Positions 17,901 to 26,705 of a stretch of DNA of 64,000 nt are shown piece after piece (the stretch's first letter is position 1; every line of letters begins with the position of its first letter). The notes beneath the pieces are model-generated. The model worked only from the letters and a program-made list of their open reading frames with translations. It had not been told where the DNA came from and did no database searches. A program made the position numbers and the translations under genes. This DNA comes from Lewinella sp038528965 (GTDB lineage Bacteria; Bacteroidota; Bacteroidia; Chitinophagales; Saprospiraceae), in assembly GCA_038528965.1 (NCBI GenBank), contig JBCBEC010000003.1:62001-126000 (forward strand). Reading direction: 5' to 3'.

Positions 17901-19946
17901 TTAAGCTGTACCGTCAGCCTAAACGTTTTTGCTCCTGCGCCTTGTTCCATATGCCAGCAAACAGTCGATGCGGGAGTTGGAGATACTATTAGCTGCTCGT
18001 CGTCCAATGTCATTTTAACTGGCATGAGCTCTGCATCTGGAAATTTCAGCTGGACAGGACCCAATAGCTACAGTAGTACGGGGTCTCTGAGTGCGGTTGT
18101 AGAGGAGCCCGGCGTTTACCTCTTCAGTGCGATTTTCCCAGATGGATGTTCGGCACAGGACAGTGTGGAAGTATTTGCCGATAACGACCTGCCCCAAGCC
18201 AATGGGGGACCCGACGGGACGATATCCTGTTTACAACCAATTGTAACGTTAAATGGTAATCTGGCGGCGAACCAAAGTGCACAGTGGTTGAACGAAGCGG
18301 GTGAAGTGGTATCTAACAACCCAGTGCTTACTACGAGCTTCCCTGGTCTTTACTTCTATCAAATCACAGATTTGGACAATGGCTGTACTTCTGCACTTGA
18401 TGAAGTACGAATTCTCGATAATACTGCCCCACCAACAGCTTTGATCTTGGCGGAGCCTGATGATTTTCTAGACTGTATTATTGTCAACGTCAGTTTGAGT
18501 GGACAACCGCAAGACAATAGTATTTATCTATGGGACATTGGCGGGGATCTACTGACTGCCGAAGAGATCACAATCAGTAATCCAGGGTTATATGGGCTGA
18601 CCGTAATTGACACCCTGTCTGGTTGTCAAGCTAGAGATAGCATCCTCATTGATAGTTTTGAAGAATACCCCATCATTAGCATTGCTGAACCAGATACGCT
18701 AAATTGCAACAGAACCAGTATAACAATAGATGCTTCTGCTTCACAACAAGGCAGTACCATCGCTTACCAGTGGCTGGATGCTGATCTACAAATTATAAAC
18801 GGAGCTACCACCGACATCTTGAATACCAGCTTCGCCGGCACCTATTACTTGCAACTTGTAGATACCGCCAACGGCTGTGAAAACATTGATACGGTCTTCG
18901 TAAGTGAGGCTTTGAATTTTCCAGAAATCATCCTCAGCGATGAGGTAATCCTAAATTGTGGCGAGACGCAGGGTGTGATGTCCGCAGCTTTGGCGGGTGA
19001 GTTGTCGGAAGTAACCATATCCTGGAGTAGCGCGGATGGTCAGCTTATCAGTGGTGTTAGTAGCTTAAATCCTCAATTTGACGGTCTGGGTACCTATCTT
19101 ATTTCCGCCCAGGACCTTAATACAGGCTGCGTGAGCGTGGATAGCATTATGGTATCCACCAATACCAACCAACCGCAAGGAATAATTCTAAGCCTCAATG
19201 ACGAAAGTTGTCTGGACTCAGCCGATGGTTTTATAAGTATTGAGAGTATCGTGGGAGGTACGGCCCCTTACACCTTCGAACTTGGAAATAATCAGAATGA
19301 GAATGGCATATTCACCAATCTAGCGGTAGGTGAATATATACTCAGCACTGTCGATGCAAATGGTTGCCGCTTGGATTCCAGTGTGACCATACAGCCTGGG
19401 CTAGACCTCAGTCTTTCTCTTCCTCCAACACTTGAAATTGAGGAAAACGAACGAGGAATACTGGCGGGACTGGTGAATGTGGACGAAAGCGAACTGAGCC
19501 TAATTCAATGGACGCCTGCTGAGGCGGTTGATTGTTCTACTTGTCTGGAAACTACATTCTGGGCCACCACTAGCCAGAATCTTAGCTTGACGGTAGTCCA
19601 CGAAAATGGTTGTATAGCCACCGCCAGCGTTCAGGTGTTGGTCAATCCGCAAGCAGATGTATTTATCCCCAATGCATTTTCACCAGATGGAGACGGACGC
19701 AATGATCGTTTCTTGGTATTTGCCAATAGTAGTGTCATAACAGTGGAGGAAATGATGATTGCTGACCGCTGGGGAGAAATCCTTTATCGGCGCGAAGACC
19801 TAGCACCGAATGCGCCCAGTGAGGGTTGGGACGGGACCTTCCTGGGCCAGCCTATGAATGCTGGAGTATATGTTTATCTGGTACGCGTCCGTTTAAGAAA
19901 TGGGAAGGAAGAAATTTTCAAGGGAGACGTGACCCTTTTGCGATGA
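14940..19946 (+). CDS. Giant repeat adhesin with T9SS type B sorting domain (contains gap)
   Basis: An exported surface protein of at least 1668 residues as assembled. An N-terminal signal (VYLLAMAWSAVLNAQ) is followed by nine full units and a partial tenth, each of about 98 residues. Each begins C-x-(D/N)-x-G-T-x-x-D-P-x-D-D-x-(F/I) and ends with a (T/I)-D-x-D-D-P-x-C-(T/S) strand and a Cys-rich link. The C-terminal half has several PKD/Ig-like segments and one SprB-like unit. The end has the type B domain (NAFSPDGDGRNDRF, then DRWGEILY, then NAGVYVYLVRV). A 100-N gap falls inside unit nine or ten, and the frame happens to stay open across it. The true length is unknown. Like the SprB protein at 1195, it is probably an adhesin or glue exported by T9SS. 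Confidence 0.9.
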   Translation: MITHKFVRPVYLLAMAWSAVLNAQCDIFPIDLSDYICDDNGTPGDPSDDTFTFTITMDGIGQGADYNYNNAFVSGTGAYGVPETIGPIPVSGTPINLGFTDVDNPNCVYQMNLDPGPGCINPSCALNAQFVNYECDDGGTDTDPSDDTFTVDLLVQGVGTFSAGWDATGFVNTSGTYGIPEPLGPFTVFTGATGVQVTDNDNPACLDFATVFSPGSCSNGCNITTVFPFNVFCSDAGTPGDTSDDFIVIDLFVAGDNVSAGFTITSTVGTLPNANGAYNIGSIFQLFDAAPATTTTITITDNDDPSCQATIEISIPDDCGVPSCEITDVTVSDLTCFDTGTSTPDDDVYTFVVEVSGDNLGSGWTSNDPSNNFGNYNQPDLFGPFLIADGPQTITFTDNDDPSCTFTITVDPPLPCSVAPACNIIDAGLVSVQCLDGGTPNDPSDDFINFLINPTGTGLGSFYIIEDPTGTTIYGNGVYGSPASGTSLPGDAGNGDLTVVIVDGDDPTCTLTLTIPDPGTCSEAPPCSITDLGLQLIGCSDNGTPNNPDDDFYEFILNPVGVNLSNRYTVNSVNGPVIPFVANYGGPTTFFATNITGITTITINVIDEDDANCTLSFTITLPPDCGSEPCNIDMENLSDVICLDAGTPSDPSDDQISFTLNVTGSGVGVDYSLVVSGGASVSPGTGPYGIPTTFTLSPGSAGNGDVTINIIDNTDFSCIFSFVLPDPGSCSDVPACNLTDAGLGTVTCNDFGTPNSPGDDFLEVELNPTGVGLSGSYIVTSPILSASPGFGNYGSPTIQQFLNAGANPGIDIPITITDADDPNCSITIFVTNTAPCSIPDPCTIEATVDNVLCNDNGTPNDPLDDTFTFELLVNGTNTGNSWNSDDPNNSAGSYXXXXXXXXXXXXXXXXXXXXXXXXXXXXXXXXXXDPLDDTFTFELLVNGTNTGNSWNSDDPNNSAGNYDQITALGPFLIDAGNLSFSITDSNDLSCTVSLNVFAPAPCSICQQTVDAGVGDTISCSSSNVILTGMSSASGNFSWTGPNSYSSTGSLSAVVEEPGVYLFSAIFPDGCSAQDSVEVFADNDLPQANGGPDGTISCLQPIVTLNGNLAANQSAQWLNEAGEVVSNNPVLTTSFPGLYFYQITDLDNGCTSALDEVRILDNTAPPTALILAEPDDFLDCIIVNVSLSGQPQDNSIYLWDIGGDLLTAEEITISNPGLYGLTVIDTLSGCQARDSILIDSFEEYPIISIAEPDTLNCNRTSITIDASASQQGSTIAYQWLDADLQIINGATTDILNTSFAGTYYLQLVDTANGCENIDTVFVSEALNFPEIILSDEVILNCGETQGVMSAALAGELSEVTISWSSADGQLISGVSSLNPQFDGLGTYLISAQDLNTGCVSVDSIMVSTNTNQPQGIILSLNDESCLDSADGFISIESIVGGTAPYTFELGNNQNENGIFTNLAVGEYILSTVDANGCRLDSSVTIQPGLDLSLSLPPTLEIEENERGILAGLVNVDESELSLIQWTPAEAVDCSTCLETTFWATTSQNLSLTVVHENGCIATASVQVLVNPQADVFIPNAFSPDGDGRNDRFLVFANSSVITVEEMMIADRWGEILYRREDLAPNAPSEGWDGTFLGQPMNAGVYVYLVRVRLRNGKEEIFKGDVTLLR
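17520..17827 (+). repeat. Near-identical 104-bp flanks around an assembly gap
   Basis: The 104 bases before the gap (17520-17623) and after it (17724-17827) differ at only three positions by eye (ttttgag/ttcgag, cct/ccc, ggagt/ggaat). They represent recently duplicated units of the adhesin repeat, and this near-identity is the likely cause of the break in assembly. Confidence 0.9.
17624..17723. other. Scaffold gap of 100 N
   Basis: A run of exactly 100 N, the usual placeholder for a gap of unknown size. Other units are about 294 bases apart, but the two flanking copies are only 204 bases apart with the N run counted. At least about 90 more bases than the placeholder are expected if a single unit is split, and more if identical units collapsed. 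Confidence 0.97.
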
Positions 19947-19967
19947 AAAAGTAAGTGGTCTAGAATA

Positions 19968-20004
19968 GGTAGATAGGAAGTGAAAAGTATTCTTCCTATC
20001 CACC
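19968..20004 (+). terminator. Hairpin after second adhesin gene
   Basis: GGTAGATAGGAAG (19968-19980) pairs with CTTCCTATCCACC (19992-20004) with one mismatch and an 11-nt loop, 22 bases after the adhesin stop. A likely transcription terminator, though without a strong U-tract. Confidence 0.55.
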
Positions 20005-20049
20005 ACAAAATTACGATCTTAGCCACTCAACTAATCAGAACGCAATTAC

Positions 20050-20730
20050 GTGTCTAATTCGGCTGCCACTACCCTACCCCACCCTTTTATCGTTGTTGAA
20101 GGCAATATCGGAGCCGGCAAGACAACATTGGCTAACATGCTTTCAAAGGGTTTTAACCGGCGACTGATTCTGGAGCAGTTTGCGGAAAACCCTTTTCTAC
20201 CTTTTTTTTACGAAAACCCTGATCGTTACGCTTTTCCGGTAGAGCTTTTCTTTATGACCGAACGGCATAAGCAACTACAGGAAGAGTTAGGTCAGATTCA
20301 GCTCTTTGAAAACGGGATCATTGCTGACTACATATTTTTAAAGACCTTACTCTTTGCGCGTCATACGCTAAAGGCAGAAGAATTTCGACTTTTCACACGC
20401 CTATTCAACATCTTGAGCACCAATTTTCCTAAACCGGATCTGCTGCTCTACATCCACCAACCTGTACACGGTCTTTTGGAAAATATCAAGAAACGTGGCC
20501 GTACCTACGAGCAGAAAATGGACCCGGATTACCTTCTGCGCATACAACAGGCCTATTTCGATTATTTTCGGACCGTTTCGGACATCCCAATCGTGGTTTT
20601 AGATGTTCAAGATATAGACTTTGTTGCGAAAGAAGAGCACTACCAACTCATTGTACAGTTGCTGCAAAACACCTACGAACCAGGCATGCACCAACTACGC
20701 GGGGTGGACTTGCTTTCCACCAGTTCTTGA
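20050..20730 (+). CDS. Deoxynucleoside kinase (dNK/dGK/dCK family)
   Basis: A 226-residue cytoplasmic kinase that phosphorylates deoxynucleosides in salvage. Residues 18-25 are the P-loop (GNIGAGKT). 'FPVELFFMTERHKQL' and 'ADYIFLKTLLFA' match the substrate-binding and DR/Y-type helices of the family, and 'LLLYIHQP' plus 'KKRGRTYEQKMDPDYL' match the lid region. The start is GTG at 20050, since no in-frame ATG precedes the P-loop. Length is typical. Base specificity (A, C or G) cannot be assigned from sequence alone. Confidence 0.93.
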   Translation: MSNSAATTLPHPFIVVEGNIGAGKTTLANMLSKGFNRRLILEQFAENPFLPFFYENPDRYAFPVELFFMTERHKQLQEELGQIQLFENGIIADYIFLKTLLFARHTLKAEEFRLFTRLFNILSTNFPKPDLLLYIHQPVHGLLENIKKRGRTYEQKMDPDYLLRIQQAYFDYFRTVSDIPIVVLDVQDIDFVAKEEHYQLIVQLLQNTYEPGMHQLRGVDLLSTSS

Positions 20731-20784
20731 GGCAAACAATTTGGCTGCTCTGGCGGCTGTATCACATAAGTAACCCCTACGACT

Positions 20785-22092
20785 ATGAAGATCAATATTC
20801 CTGAAACGGAGCAAAAACGAGTAGTCATTATTGGCGGTGGTTTTGCGGGTCTGGCCGCAGCACGTAAGCTGGCCAAAAGCAATTATCAGGTCGTCCTTTT
20901 GGACAAGAATAATCATCACCAGTTTCAGCCACTATTCTATCAGGTAGCGATGGCGGGTTTAGAACCCAGTTCGATTGCGTTCCCGTTCCGTAAGCTATTT
21001 CGGCAGCATAAGAATCTGTTCTTTCGGGTAACCGAAGTACATTCCATCGAACAAGAAAACAGGCGGGTGATCACAGCGCTTGGCGAATGCAATTACGATT
21101 ATCTAGTGATCGCTATCGGGGCGGACACCAATTACTACGGTAATAAAGAAGTAGAAAAGCACGCGCTACCAATGAAATCAGTTGGCGAAGCCTTGGGCCT
21201 ACGTAATGCTATACTATCCGATTACGAAGCAGCCCTTTCCATTACTGATTTTGATGAACGGCAAGGCTATATTGATATCGTCATCGTTGGGGGTGGTCCC
21301 ACTGGAGTGGAATTGGCGGGTGCTTTGGCGGAAATGAAGAAGCACATCATCCCAAAAGACTATCCCGAACTTAATGCTGAGGAAATGGATGTACACCTGA
21401 TTCAGGGTGCAGACCAACTACTGGCGGGTATGTCGGAGGAATCTTCGCAAAAGGCCTTGTCTTACTTACGAGACATGGGGGTACAGGTACGCCTGAACAC
21501 CCGCGTGCAGAACTACGATGGTGAATTTGCCTACCTCAGCGATGGGGAAAAAATTCGGAGCAATAAGGTCATCTGGGCAGCCGGTATTCATGGCAACCAC
21601 ATCCCGGGCCTACCAGAGGAAGCACAAACCTATGGCCGTAGGCTGGCGGTAGACCGATTTAATCGTGTTCAGGGCACAGAAAATGTCTTCGCCATTGGTG
21701 ATATCGCCTACATGGAAGAGGAGGCTTTCCCGAAAGGCCACCCGCAAGTAGCACAGGTAGCCATACAGCAGGGACAGAATCTAGCGGCCAATTTGAAGCG
21801 TGCAACTAAGCAACAAGAATGGCAGGCTTTTTCCTACAACGATAAGGGTTCTATGGCCACGGTAGGGCGCAACCGGGCGGTGGTAGATCTGCCTAAATTT
21901 AGCTTCCAGGGATTTGCAGCTTGGGCCGTTTGGCTATTGGTGCATCTTTTCGCTATTCTGGGTACCAAAAATAAGGTCTTCGTCTTTCTTAACTGGGTTT
22001 GGAATTACCTGACCTACGACCAGAGCCTGCGCTTGATTATTAAGGCAAAAGGAAAACAAACGGAGTTGAAGGGGAGTGAGGTTAACACCTAA
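20785..22092 (+). CDS. ndh: Type II NADH:quinone oxidoreductase (NDH-2)
   Basis: A 435-residue membrane-associated flavoprotein that passes electrons from NADH to quinone without proton pumping. FAD binds at G17-G-G-F-A-G22. A second Rossmann motif (VGGGPTGVELAG, about residues 168-179) binds NADH. 'HHQFQPLFYQVAMAGLEPSSIAFP' is the family signature after the first domain, 'FAIGDIA' the C-terminal FAD motif. Residues about 372-420 contain hydrophobic helices for membrane attachment. It is the only respiratory gene in the window. It is followed eight bases later by a small membrane protein gene. Confidence 0.95.
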   Translation: MKINIPETEQKRVVIIGGGFAGLAAARKLAKSNYQVVLLDKNNHHQFQPLFYQVAMAGLEPSSIAFPFRKLFRQHKNLFFRVTEVHSIEQENRRVITALGECNYDYLVIAIGADTNYYGNKEVEKHALPMKSVGEALGLRNAILSDYEAALSITDFDERQGYIDIVIVGGGPTGVELAGALAEMKKHIIPKDYPELNAEEMDVHLIQGADQLLAGMSEESSQKALSYLRDMGVQVRLNTRVQNYDGEFAYLSDGEKIRSNKVIWAAGIHGNHIPGLPEEAQTYGRRLAVDRFNRVQGTENVFAIGDIAYMEEEAFPKGHPQVAQVAIQQGQNLAANLKRATKQQEWQAFSYNDKGSMATVGRNRAVVDLPKFSFQGFAAWAVWLLVHLFAILGTKNKVFVFLNWVWNYLTYDQSLRLIIKAKGKQTELKGSEVNT

Positions 22093-22100
22093 AAAAGCGC

Positions 22101-22484
22101 ATGAAAAACGCCAGATTATTTTTAGTAATTCACAGTTTACTCACTGGTTTTCTAGGCTTTGTATTTCTTTTTCTACCAAATACCTTGACTCAAGAACTTC
22201 ATTTGAGCGCTACCCCTATGCTGGAGTACATTTTGCAACTCATGGGTGGCTTATACCTGGGTTTAGCAATGCTCAGTTGGATGTCACGCGGTCAAGCGAT
22301 TGGTGGTATTTACAACCGGCCACTAATCATGGCCAACTTCATTTTTCTACTAATCGGCACCCTGAGTATGCTAAGGGCCTCAGCCTTAATCCTATCAACA
22401 GGAGTAGTAGGCTTGTTTTTAGCAATTTACTATTTAGCCTTCACCATAAGCTTTACGCTATTGCTTTTCCGAAGCCCCGTGTGA
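22101..22484 (+). CDS. Small four-helix membrane protein
   Basis: A 127-residue protein, nearly all hydrophobic, with four predicted membrane helices (about residues 4-26, 40-60, 72-92 and 98-122). It resembles the general layout of DUF4345-like proteins, but the match is weak and no motif proves it. It starts eight bases after the NDH-2 stop, so it is probably co-transcribed, which could hint at a role near the respiratory membrane. It converges on the SGNH hydrolase with only ten bases between stops. Confidence 0.75.
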   Translation: MKNARLFLVIHSLLTGFLGFVFLFLPNTLTQELHLSATPMLEYILQLMGGLYLGLAMLSWMSRGQAIGGIYNRPLIMANFIFLLIGTLSMLRASALILSTGVVGLFLAIYYLAFTISFTLLLFRSPV

Positions 22485-22494
22485 ACCAATTACC

Positions 22495-24705
22495 CTACTC
22501 CTTCAGTAGCTTGATTGTTGTAGTTTGAGTGGCGGTACCGATTTGGAGGTAATAGGATCCTGCGGGTAATTCCGCGTCAAGTGAGAAGTGTAATAACTGC
22601 TGTGTTTCCAGACCAGACCAGCTCTTAACTGTACGCCCAAGCACATCAGTGAGCTTTATTTCAAGTGGACCTTCCCCAAGGACGGGCGATTGTAACCAAA
22701 TCTCTTGCTTAAAGGGATTAGGATACACCAGCCAATCCGCCTGTTCACCACTGAAAGTCAACTGACGAATAGCTGAGTAGCTGAAGCTACCGTCTAGATC
22801 GTTCATCTTCAGTCGGTAAAAATTGGTTCCACGGAGTGGGCGCTCATCCACATAGCTATAGTACTGTTCCAACGCACCTTCACCTTTACCCTCTAATTGC
22901 GATAGCTGCAGCCAATCCTTACCGTTGGTAGAACGTTCTAGCTCATAATTTGCGAAGTTCTCTTCATTGGTACTGGTCCATCGGAGTAGAGCCGCCCGAT
23001 CCATTGGATGAGCGGTAAAACTTAGCAACTCTACTGGTACGCCAAGTACATAAGTCAAATCTAAGAAAGGAGCCGTAGTACCAACAATATCTGAGACCCC
23101 CAATGCAGCTAAGGCTGGCACCTCAATTGTTTGCTCTATGGCATTACCATCTTCATCTTGTACCATGATGGTCTTTTCATGGTAGACAATCGGACTGCGT
23201 TCGCGACCCGAGAATCGCTGGCCACCACTGTTGACGCCATCTTCTGAACCATCAAAATAGTTGATGTAATTATCCGACCAATCAGCTACATCAAAGTAGA
23301 GCCTAAATTGGGTGAGTCCCTGATTATTGATAAGAGAGAGGTAATTGGGATCAATATCGATGCGGGTAATATCATTGTCATTGAGTACCGTGCCATGAAA
23401 GCATCCTACATCCGTACCATCCGCGGGAGCCGTACCGTCGCTTAGCTCCACTGCAGGGTTACCAAATGAGCCAGACTTGATGTCTAATTTGGGGCTACGA
23501 TCATTTAGGGTGTACGGATTACTACCGTCCCCGGCACCACTGCGTGTTAGGTACAAGACCGCACCAGTAACCATGGCATTATCTGGTAAGCTAGCCGTAT
23601 TGAAAGACAGAATGCCCCGCCATTCATTGCTGGTACCCGTAAAGAAACCACCATCATCGCCCATACGAATACCACTGGTGCTTATATTATTGGCCTCCAC
23701 ATCTACCCAACCGTCGTTGGAGCCACCCTCAGAATAAAAAGTGGCTTGTGGGCTGCCGCGAAACTCATTAAAGAAGAAATTATCCGCTTGATTACGGACT
23801 TTATAGTCATAACCATCAGCATCCAAGTGAATAGGGTCACCGAAGATGCGGAAATTCTGCCGCAAAGTGGGTAAAACGGGATTGCCCCCAGGAGCATAGG
23901 GTGGAGTACCTTCGGGTGCTGGTAGCACACCAGGCCCAGAGATGCCATCACCATAGATGTGGTGCATGAGGCCAATGCTATTGTCATACTCTACATCGGG
24001 CTGCCCACCAACGATCATTTGCCGCTGCTCTTCAACCGTGATCATCATCTGATTGAGTTCTTCATTCGTGATCAGATCATTGACGGGATCGCGGCTGAGG
24101 TCATCTCGCTTGGGGCAGGCGTAGATCCAGCAAAAACCAAATTCAACATCAAAGTTGGGATACTCGTAACTGCTAATGATTACCCTAAGATTGGGGCGCA
24201 CCTCCAAGGCCGCATCAATAATTTCCTGGGTATTAGCTAGAATAGTATTGAACAAAGCTTCCTCAGAACCCGAATTATCCAAGTCCATGTCTTTATACCA
24301 GCCGCCATCCGACTTAGCTGCCAAGATATCATTACCACCAATACTTAGGATAACCGTAGTTATTTCTGGATTATCCTGCAACGCCTGTACCATATTGTCA
24401 ATGTAGGCATACTCATCCCGATCTACCCACTGCCGCGCCTCGCTTCCCGATACCGCATAGGCGCTGCCGGTATACGGCGGTGAAGGAGGAGCCCCTAGCG
24501 TTTCGGTAACGAAATAATAGTCGGAAAAACCATAGGCATCAAAAACGTTATCGTACACCCCATCATCCCCCATAAATTGGGCCCAGCTATCACCGGCTAT
24601 CAGCACTTTAGGTGCGCTGGAATTACTACAATTGGCGGGAATTTGCGCTTGCAGTGATAAACAACAAGCAAATGATAAGACGAAGAAGTGTGATGTGTAT
24701 CTCAT
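22495..24705 (-). CDS. Secreted SGNH/GDSL hydrolase with T9SS type A domain
   Basis: A 736-residue secreted esterase-like enzyme. After the signal peptide (FFVLSFACCLSLQAQ) come the block I motif GDSWAQF (nucleophile Ser), block III 'ILSIGGNDI' and block V 'DPIHLDADGY' (catalytic Asp and His), defining the SGNH fold over residues about 30-320. A roughly 200-residue beta-sandwich follows. The C-terminus has an interaction module (TSTNEENFANYELERS) and the type A sorting domain (WLVYPNPF ... GSYYLQIGT ... KLLKE). It likely deacylates polysaccharide or lipid outside the cell. Confidence 0.9.
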   Translation of the reverse strand: MRYTSHFFVLSFACCLSLQAQIPANCSNSSAPKVLIAGDSWAQFMGDDGVYDNVFDAYGFSDYYFVTETLGAPPSPPYTGSAYAVSGSEARQWVDRDEYAYIDNMVQALQDNPEITTVILSIGGNDILAAKSDGGWYKDMDLDNSGSEEALFNTILANTQEIIDAALEVRPNLRVIISSYEYPNFDVEFGFCWIYACPKRDDLSRDPVNDLITNEELNQMMITVEEQRQMIVGGQPDVEYDNSIGLMHHIYGDGISGPGVLPAPEGTPPYAPGGNPVLPTLRQNFRIFGDPIHLDADGYDYKVRNQADNFFFNEFRGSPQATFYSEGGSNDGWVDVEANNISTSGIRMGDDGGFFTGTSNEWRGILSFNTASLPDNAMVTGAVLYLTRSGAGDGSNPYTLNDRSPKLDIKSGSFGNPAVELSDGTAPADGTDVGCFHGTVLNDNDITRIDIDPNYLSLINNQGLTQFRLYFDVADWSDNYINYFDGSEDGVNSGGQRFSGRERSPIVYHEKTIMVQDEDGNAIEQTIEVPALAALGVSDIVGTTAPFLDLTYVLGVPVELLSFTAHPMDRAALLRWTSTNEENFANYELERSTNGKDWLQLSQLEGKGEGALEQYYSYVDERPLRGTNFYRLKMNDLDGSFSYSAIRQLTFSGEQADWLVYPNPFKQEIWLQSPVLGEGPLEIKLTDVLGRTVKSWSGLETQQLLHFSLDAELPAGSYYLQIGTATQTTTIKLLKE

Positions 24706-24740
24706 ACGTGCCGCAGCTTAGGCGGTCTTTGGGGTTGAGT

Positions 24741-24748
24741 CAAAGTTA
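24741..24748 (-). promoter_or_regulatory. Putative -7 promoter element of SGNH hydrolase gene
   Basis: On the minus strand this reads TAACTTTG, an exact TAnnTTTG match to the Bacteroidota -7 consensus. It lies 36-43 bases upstream of the ATG. No TTTG element is seen at the usual -33 distance, so support is partial. Confidence 0.4.
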
Positions 24749-24844
24749 AGCAATTATTAGAGGCAACTGGATCGCTTTAGACAAATGGGTAAACCCTCAA
24801 GAGGCCTCAACAAACCGCGCACCTCAGAAACGTACGCAGATCCT

Positions 24845-26128
24845 CTACTGGAAAGCTCGTTTAATGCGTTTGGCTCGCCCAGGATACCAGACAAACTGGA
24901 TAAAATTGAACTCCAGCTGATTAAAGCTGACGCCTCCTTCACCACCGATTTGCGGCAATGGCGTGTAGCGGAGATTAGTACGCAGAATCCACGGCTGCAG
25001 ATCATCTGGTCGAATATCCCAACCAAAGGTGATGCCCAAGGCGACTGTTTCCAAGCTTTGATCCGTCAACAACTGGCCACCATCTGATTCGATTAGCTCT
25101 AATCTTTCCGCACTCACAACGGGGCCAATAAAAGGAACAAAGCCGTGATAGTCTCCTAAAAACTTAAAGACTTCCAGACCAATTGACCGACGAGATACTT
25201 CTTGCTGCCATCCGTAGGCAGAGCGGGTCGAGCTGTTGCGGCGGTAGGTGATGTTGGCATGAGCATCCCAGGGATAATAGTAGTATCCCAAGCCCAACTC
25301 AGGAAACACACCAACGCCCTTGTGCGTAGTAAGTGCAGGATACAGCACCTCATTTCGAGGAGCATCACCAATAATAAAGGCAGCTGAAGGGCCAATCGCT
25401 AGTGAGAAGCCACTGAGGGCCTTGTCAGCTTCCAACTTATTTACAATTCTGCTGGTGGTACCATCTTGGTAATCACGTTCAACCCCTACTGTGGTATCTA
25501 ATTGCCAGCTCACTCCCAACCAAAAGTACTGTCGGGGTGAGGTAACATCTGTGAAGGTATTTCGGTCTATCGCGTAAGCAAAATCTCCGTTCAGGTAGCG
25601 GCTGTAGCCAAGATCAAACAGCAAGGATTTACGCTGGTAAGTCAGGCCAAGCTGCAGAGGGAAAGTCCCCTGACTTTCGAACACCCCTACCCCATTTGCG
25701 CTTTGCTGGCGCCAGCCAAATGTAGTGTAAGCAGTGCCCAAAAACGGTCGGATCCTATTACGCTCAATGCGCCATGGATAAGCTCGAATGCCAGTTTCTA
25801 CGCTAGGACTAAAACTGATCGACCCACCCTCTACTGAATTTGACAGTAACCGCTGTAACGGAAAGTTGACAAAAAAGTAGGCGTGCCCCCAAAAGTGTGT
25901 ACCGCCAATACTCAGACGAGGAATAATGTTTTGCGGATTACGAACCGTAGCAAGTGAATTGCTCGAGTTGGGGTTTAGTGATTGCCCACTCTCCGGTATA
26001 AAGGCAAAGTCTGCCCCTAGCGTCAGTTGAGCAAAGCGGTGACGAGTCTTCCCACCGTCAACGTAGGACTGTGCTTGCACAAGTAAGCTCCCCACAAGCA
26101 AGCATGAGATTAAGATTGCGCGTTTCAT
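24845..26128 (-). CDS. Outer-membrane beta-barrel-like protein
   Basis: A 427-residue exported protein. The ATG at 26128 begins a clean signal peptide (MKRAILISCLLVGSLLVQAQ); the frame extends to 26227 but the extra part looks unrelated. The mature part is rich in alternating strands ending in aromatic residues (GGTHFWGHAYFFVNFPL, LGLGYYYYPWDAH, LGITFGWDIRPDD), typical of an outer-membrane barrel. No family name can be given. Confidence 0.75.
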   Translation of the reverse strand: MKRAILISCLLVGSLLVQAQSYVDGGKTRHRFAQLTLGADFAFIPESGQSLNPNSSNSLATVRNPQNIIPRLSIGGTHFWGHAYFFVNFPLQRLLSNSVEGGSISFSPSVETGIRAYPWRIERNRIRPFLGTAYTTFGWRQQSANGVGVFESQGTFPLQLGLTYQRKSLLFDLGYSRYLNGDFAYAIDRNTFTDVTSPRQYFWLGVSWQLDTTVGVERDYQDGTTSRIVNKLEADKALSGFSLAIGPSAAFIIGDAPRNEVLYPALTTHKGVGVFPELGLGYYYYPWDAHANITYRRNSSTRSAYGWQQEVSRRSIGLEVFKFLGDYHGFVPFIGPVVSAERLELIESDGGQLLTDQSLETVALGITFGWDIRPDDLQPWILRTNLRYTPLPQIGGEGGVSFNQLEFNFIQFVWYPGRAKRIKRAFQ

Positions 26129-26258
26129 GACTGTAATTTTTTCTTCAAAGAAATTAACTCTCAAGTACAGCATCAAAAAAGACATACCGAACCATCCGAC
26201 TAAACAGATGAGTTGTGGTATGATCATTCTGAACTGCCGTCGGGAGGCTCACAAACGC

Positions 26259-26705
26259 TTAATCCGGCTTTCGGGTAGATTGCCAGTTGAGCAACTGCCA
26301 TCGACCACCTTGCTTGCGATAGATCGAAGTGTAATAGAGTCCAATATCAAAGGACTGCCCTTGATAGAGGCCGCGTACTAGCACGAGGCCAGTAATAATC
26401 GCCGTCTTCCCAAATCGACGCAGGGACTGCGACACTGGCATCATTTCCTGGTAAGTGATCTTCCCGGAATTAACGCTAGCAATGAAATCGGCCTTTGTTT
26501 CTTCCAATCCATTAGAATGGAGATAGTACAGATCATCATGCAATAGCAACTGCAAGGCCGACCCATCCTGCTCTACCTGTGCTTTGAAGCGCTGCTGCTC
26601 GGATTGGAAGATATCCTCGTACTTAGATTGTGCACCTAATTGAGTCAATCCCATCAAAAAGAAGGTGCAAATAAATAAAAACTTATCGTGTTTTATTTCT
26701 ATCAT
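26259..26705 (-). CDS. Secreted NTF2-like (DUF4440/SnoaL-type) protein
   Basis: A 148-residue protein with a signal peptide (FLFICTFFLMGLTQLGAQ) and one cone-shaped NTF2 fold: helix 'EDIFQSEQQRFKAQVEQDGSAL', strand 'LLHDDLYYLHSNG', 'KADFIASVNSGKITY' and the closing 'GGRWQLLNWQST' strand typical of DUF4440. I start at ATG 26705; a TTG at 26714 is also in frame. These domains bind small ligands or act as isomerase-like enzymes; the role here is unknown. It precedes the outer-membrane protein on the same strand. Confidence 0.8.
   Translation of the reverse strand: MIEIKHDKFLFICTFFLMGLTQLGAQSKYEDIFQSEQQRFKAQVEQDGSALQLLLHDDLYYLHSNGLEETKADFIASVNSGKITYQEMMPVSQSLRRFGKTAIITGLVLVRGLYQGQSFDIGLYYTSIYRKQGGRWQLLNWQSTRKPD

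Noticed and set aside
22076..22528. Plus-strand frame of 150 codons overlapping the small membrane protein
   Set aside because: It is out of frame with a coherent four-helix protein that starts just after the NDH-2 stop; its own translation shows no pattern.
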